Below are positions 62,262-64,000 of a stretch of 64,000 nucleotides of DNA, one piece after another. Made by a program: the position numbers and the translations under genes. The notes beneath the pieces were generated by a model. The model saw nothing but the letters and a program-made list of their open reading frames with translations. It was not told the origin of the DNA and searched no databases. Source of the DNA: Eudromia elegans (taxonomy: Eukaryota; Chordata; Aves; Tinamiformes; Tinamidae); contig PTEX01000048.1 in the NCBI GenBank assembly GCA_003342815.1, forward strand, positions 3,846,568 through 3,910,567, given 5' to 3'. Position 1 is the first letter of the stretch. Every line of letters starts with the position of its first letter.

Positions 62262-63740
62262 CAGACCTACAACACAGGAGGAGGGTGTAATGCTCATATA
62301 TTCAGCCGGGGAACACTTAATCAACATCGACAACATATACACAAGGACACAAGGGATAAAAAAGGGCTGTTACTTCTGAGATGTGGCATTAATAGAAACA
62401 ATAGAAACAAATTTAAGGCATTCTTTATATGATTTGCATGACTTTTAGTAAGAATTTTTTGGTTTTGCCCTTTCTCTTACTTATTTTGTTACTGCTTCCT
62501 TTGAGAGAAGACTGATGCTATATCAGCCTTTTGGACAAAGGATTCTTTTAAAGGTTTTAATGAAAAGCTTGGAAGTATTCATGCCACTTGATTATGCCAA
62601 GTTTTGATTGGATCACTCTCACTTGGCAGAGATGGTGATATTAGCATTGATTTTTAAAAAAATCTCTGTTGTCCAATTTTCAAGGTCAACATTTTGATAA
62701 ATAAAAGTATGTGTATGATTTTCATTGCACTAAAAGGGAATTTAAATGTATGTATATTAAATACCCTCCTGCACTTTGAAGATTTAAGGTGTAACAAAGA
62801 GAGGGCTGAAATCTGCTTTCCACTTCATATAAGCACAGACATGCTCAATTCAGAAGAGTAATATGGGTGTAACAGCGGAAACACTATAATTCCATTTACT
62901 TTGTTTGGGTTTTTGAAAGAAAATAAAAAACTCAACTATTTAATGTCCATATTTTCCCCAAAAAATATAAATTAAGTGCCAGCTCTTTGAAATAAAACCC
63001 TGATGGTCTTGTTGACTCTCATTGAACACAAAATAAAAGGTTGCACAACTTTGATCCGTGATCTGTTGTTCATCATATTTGGCTGCTGAGGTGGATGGTG
63101 CTGGGTTGTGCTGGGTCACGATATTATAATGCCCTGTTTTGTTGCACAGCTAAGGGGCACTGTCACCACTAGTGCTGTCCAGTGATGGATTTGTGCTAAT
63201 GTAGATCATGATGTGAAATCAGCCCAGTCTTTCACTTTTGAATGTTTAGTCTATCTGTGCTTGCTTTTGTGTTTTCCCTACATGATACCATAATTTGAAT
63301 GAAGAATCTTATGTTTGAAAGGTAGAAAGCTATTTGCAGTTAACCCTATGCCACTTCTTTGCTGCTCCCAAGTGGTTTGCCGATCTCCTCACACTTGCAT
63401 GACTGGGATTAGGAACAGAAACAGGAAAGCCAATGAGCAGTTGAGCTAGTCATCCTGCAGCATGTCTGCCTAAAGCAGTCGTGGAGCCCAATTAATAAGA
63501 ATAAGTCAGAGAGAACGGTCTAGCTGCTCTTCAGCAGTCACAGAGTACTCACACATCCTTTTCCACTCATTTTCCTTCTGTGTACATTGGCTTGTCTGTT
63601 GGCTTCAGACAAGAAGCCCAGTGCTTGGACTTGGTGAACCTGGCTTGGGTTTGGCTCTCTCTCCAAGCTTTCACAGGAGCAAAGGTCGATTAGCTTGAGT
63701 ATTTACATGACTACTGTCTTAAAGTTCTTTGCAAACAGTA
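62262..63740. other. Intergenic DNA right of the gap
   Basis: AT-rich sequence with no gene recognised. The first 85 bases (CAGACCTACAACACAGGAGG and following) differ in texture from what comes after and could be the edge of an insertion hidden by the gap. The rest shows only scattered A/T runs and AATAAA hexamers. Confidence 0.6.
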
Positions 63741-64000
63741 TGTGCCCTCACGGCCAAGAAGGCCAAGGTGATCCTGGTTGCATCAGGAGCAGTATTGCCA
63801 GCAGGTTGAGGGAGGTGATCCTACCCCTCTACTCAGCCCTAATGAGGCCACACCTGAAGTACTGGGGGCAGTTCTGGGCTCCCCAGTAAAAGAGGGATGT
63901 GGAGCTTCTAGAGAGGGTCCAGCGATGAACAACAAAGATGATTAAGGTACTGGAGAACCCATTTGATGAGGAAAGACTAAGTGAGCAGGGCATGGTTAGC
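63741..64000 (+). mobile_element. CR1 LINE fragment, sense orientation, continuing past the window
   Basis: TGTGCCCTCACGGCCAAGAAGGCCAA begins the CR1 RT-tail region. The plus strand encodes [21 protein letters not shown], then WGQFWAPQ, a stop, [12 protein letters not shown], and RLSEQG. It is interrupted by stops, 5'-truncated, and cut off at the right end of the window. It is the only clearly plus-strand CR1 here. Confidence 0.95.

Noticed and set aside
61634..62342. Two long frames of 218 and 227 codons on opposite strands
   Set aside because: They are artefacts of the C/T repeat plus the N gap being translated through.
1..64000. CRISPR arrays, bacterial operons, tRNA or rRNA genes, complete endogenous retroviruses
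   Set aside because: Looked for on both strands. No spaced direct repeats of CRISPR type, no tRNA-like A/B boxes with a cloverleaf, no rRNA blocks and no LTR pair were seen.

Overview
The window is nuclear DNA from a bird, or conceivably a close archosaur relative. The host is inferred from several CR1 non-LTR retrotransposon fragments that carry the avian-style 3' end (tandem ATAGAATC-type octamers followed by GGTTGGAAGGGACC), from scattered old amniote repeats, and from one vertebrate gene with short exons and GT-AG introns. No bacterial, plasmid, organellar or CRISPR-like content was seen. Nearly all short open frames in the window are chance or repeat-derived.

One gene is certain. The last five coding exons of CLIC5 (chloride intracellular channel 5) lie on the + strand at 12432-12541, 12873-12998, 14400-14506, 34315-34496 and 36867-37034. 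They are 110, 126, 107, 182 and 168 nt including the stop, the sizes of the conserved CLIC gene structure. They join in frame to 230 residues. The missing N-terminal exon (about 21 residues in the short isoform) was not found in 1-12431, so that stretch is read as the 3' part of intron 1.

Layout: 1-12431 is intron 1, with an antisense CR1, simple repeats, decayed amniote repeats and an RFX X-box-like site. 12432-37034 holds the CLIC5 exons, with a 19.8-kb intron 4 that carries two more antisense CR1 copies. From 37035 come the 3' UTR and flank, with candidate poly(A) signals at 38.37, 39.75, 44.20 and 44.43 kb. 44.5-64 kb is intergenic. By known synteny this side should face the 3' end of RUNX2, but no RUNX2 exon was recognised. 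The 41.6-51 kb part is more GC-rich and contains the stretches that look most like conserved regulatory DNA, especially 47.69-48.32 kb. Near 61.7-62.3 kb a polypyrimidine repeat runs into a 420-base assembly gap, and the window ends inside a sense-strand CR1.

I did not find a new multi-gene system. The observations worth checking are regulatory or structural: the X-box in intron 1, a hairpin over the exon 2 branch-point region, a triple GAATTCCCA cluster, a perfect MEF2-like palindrome, and several candidate conserved non-coding elements.
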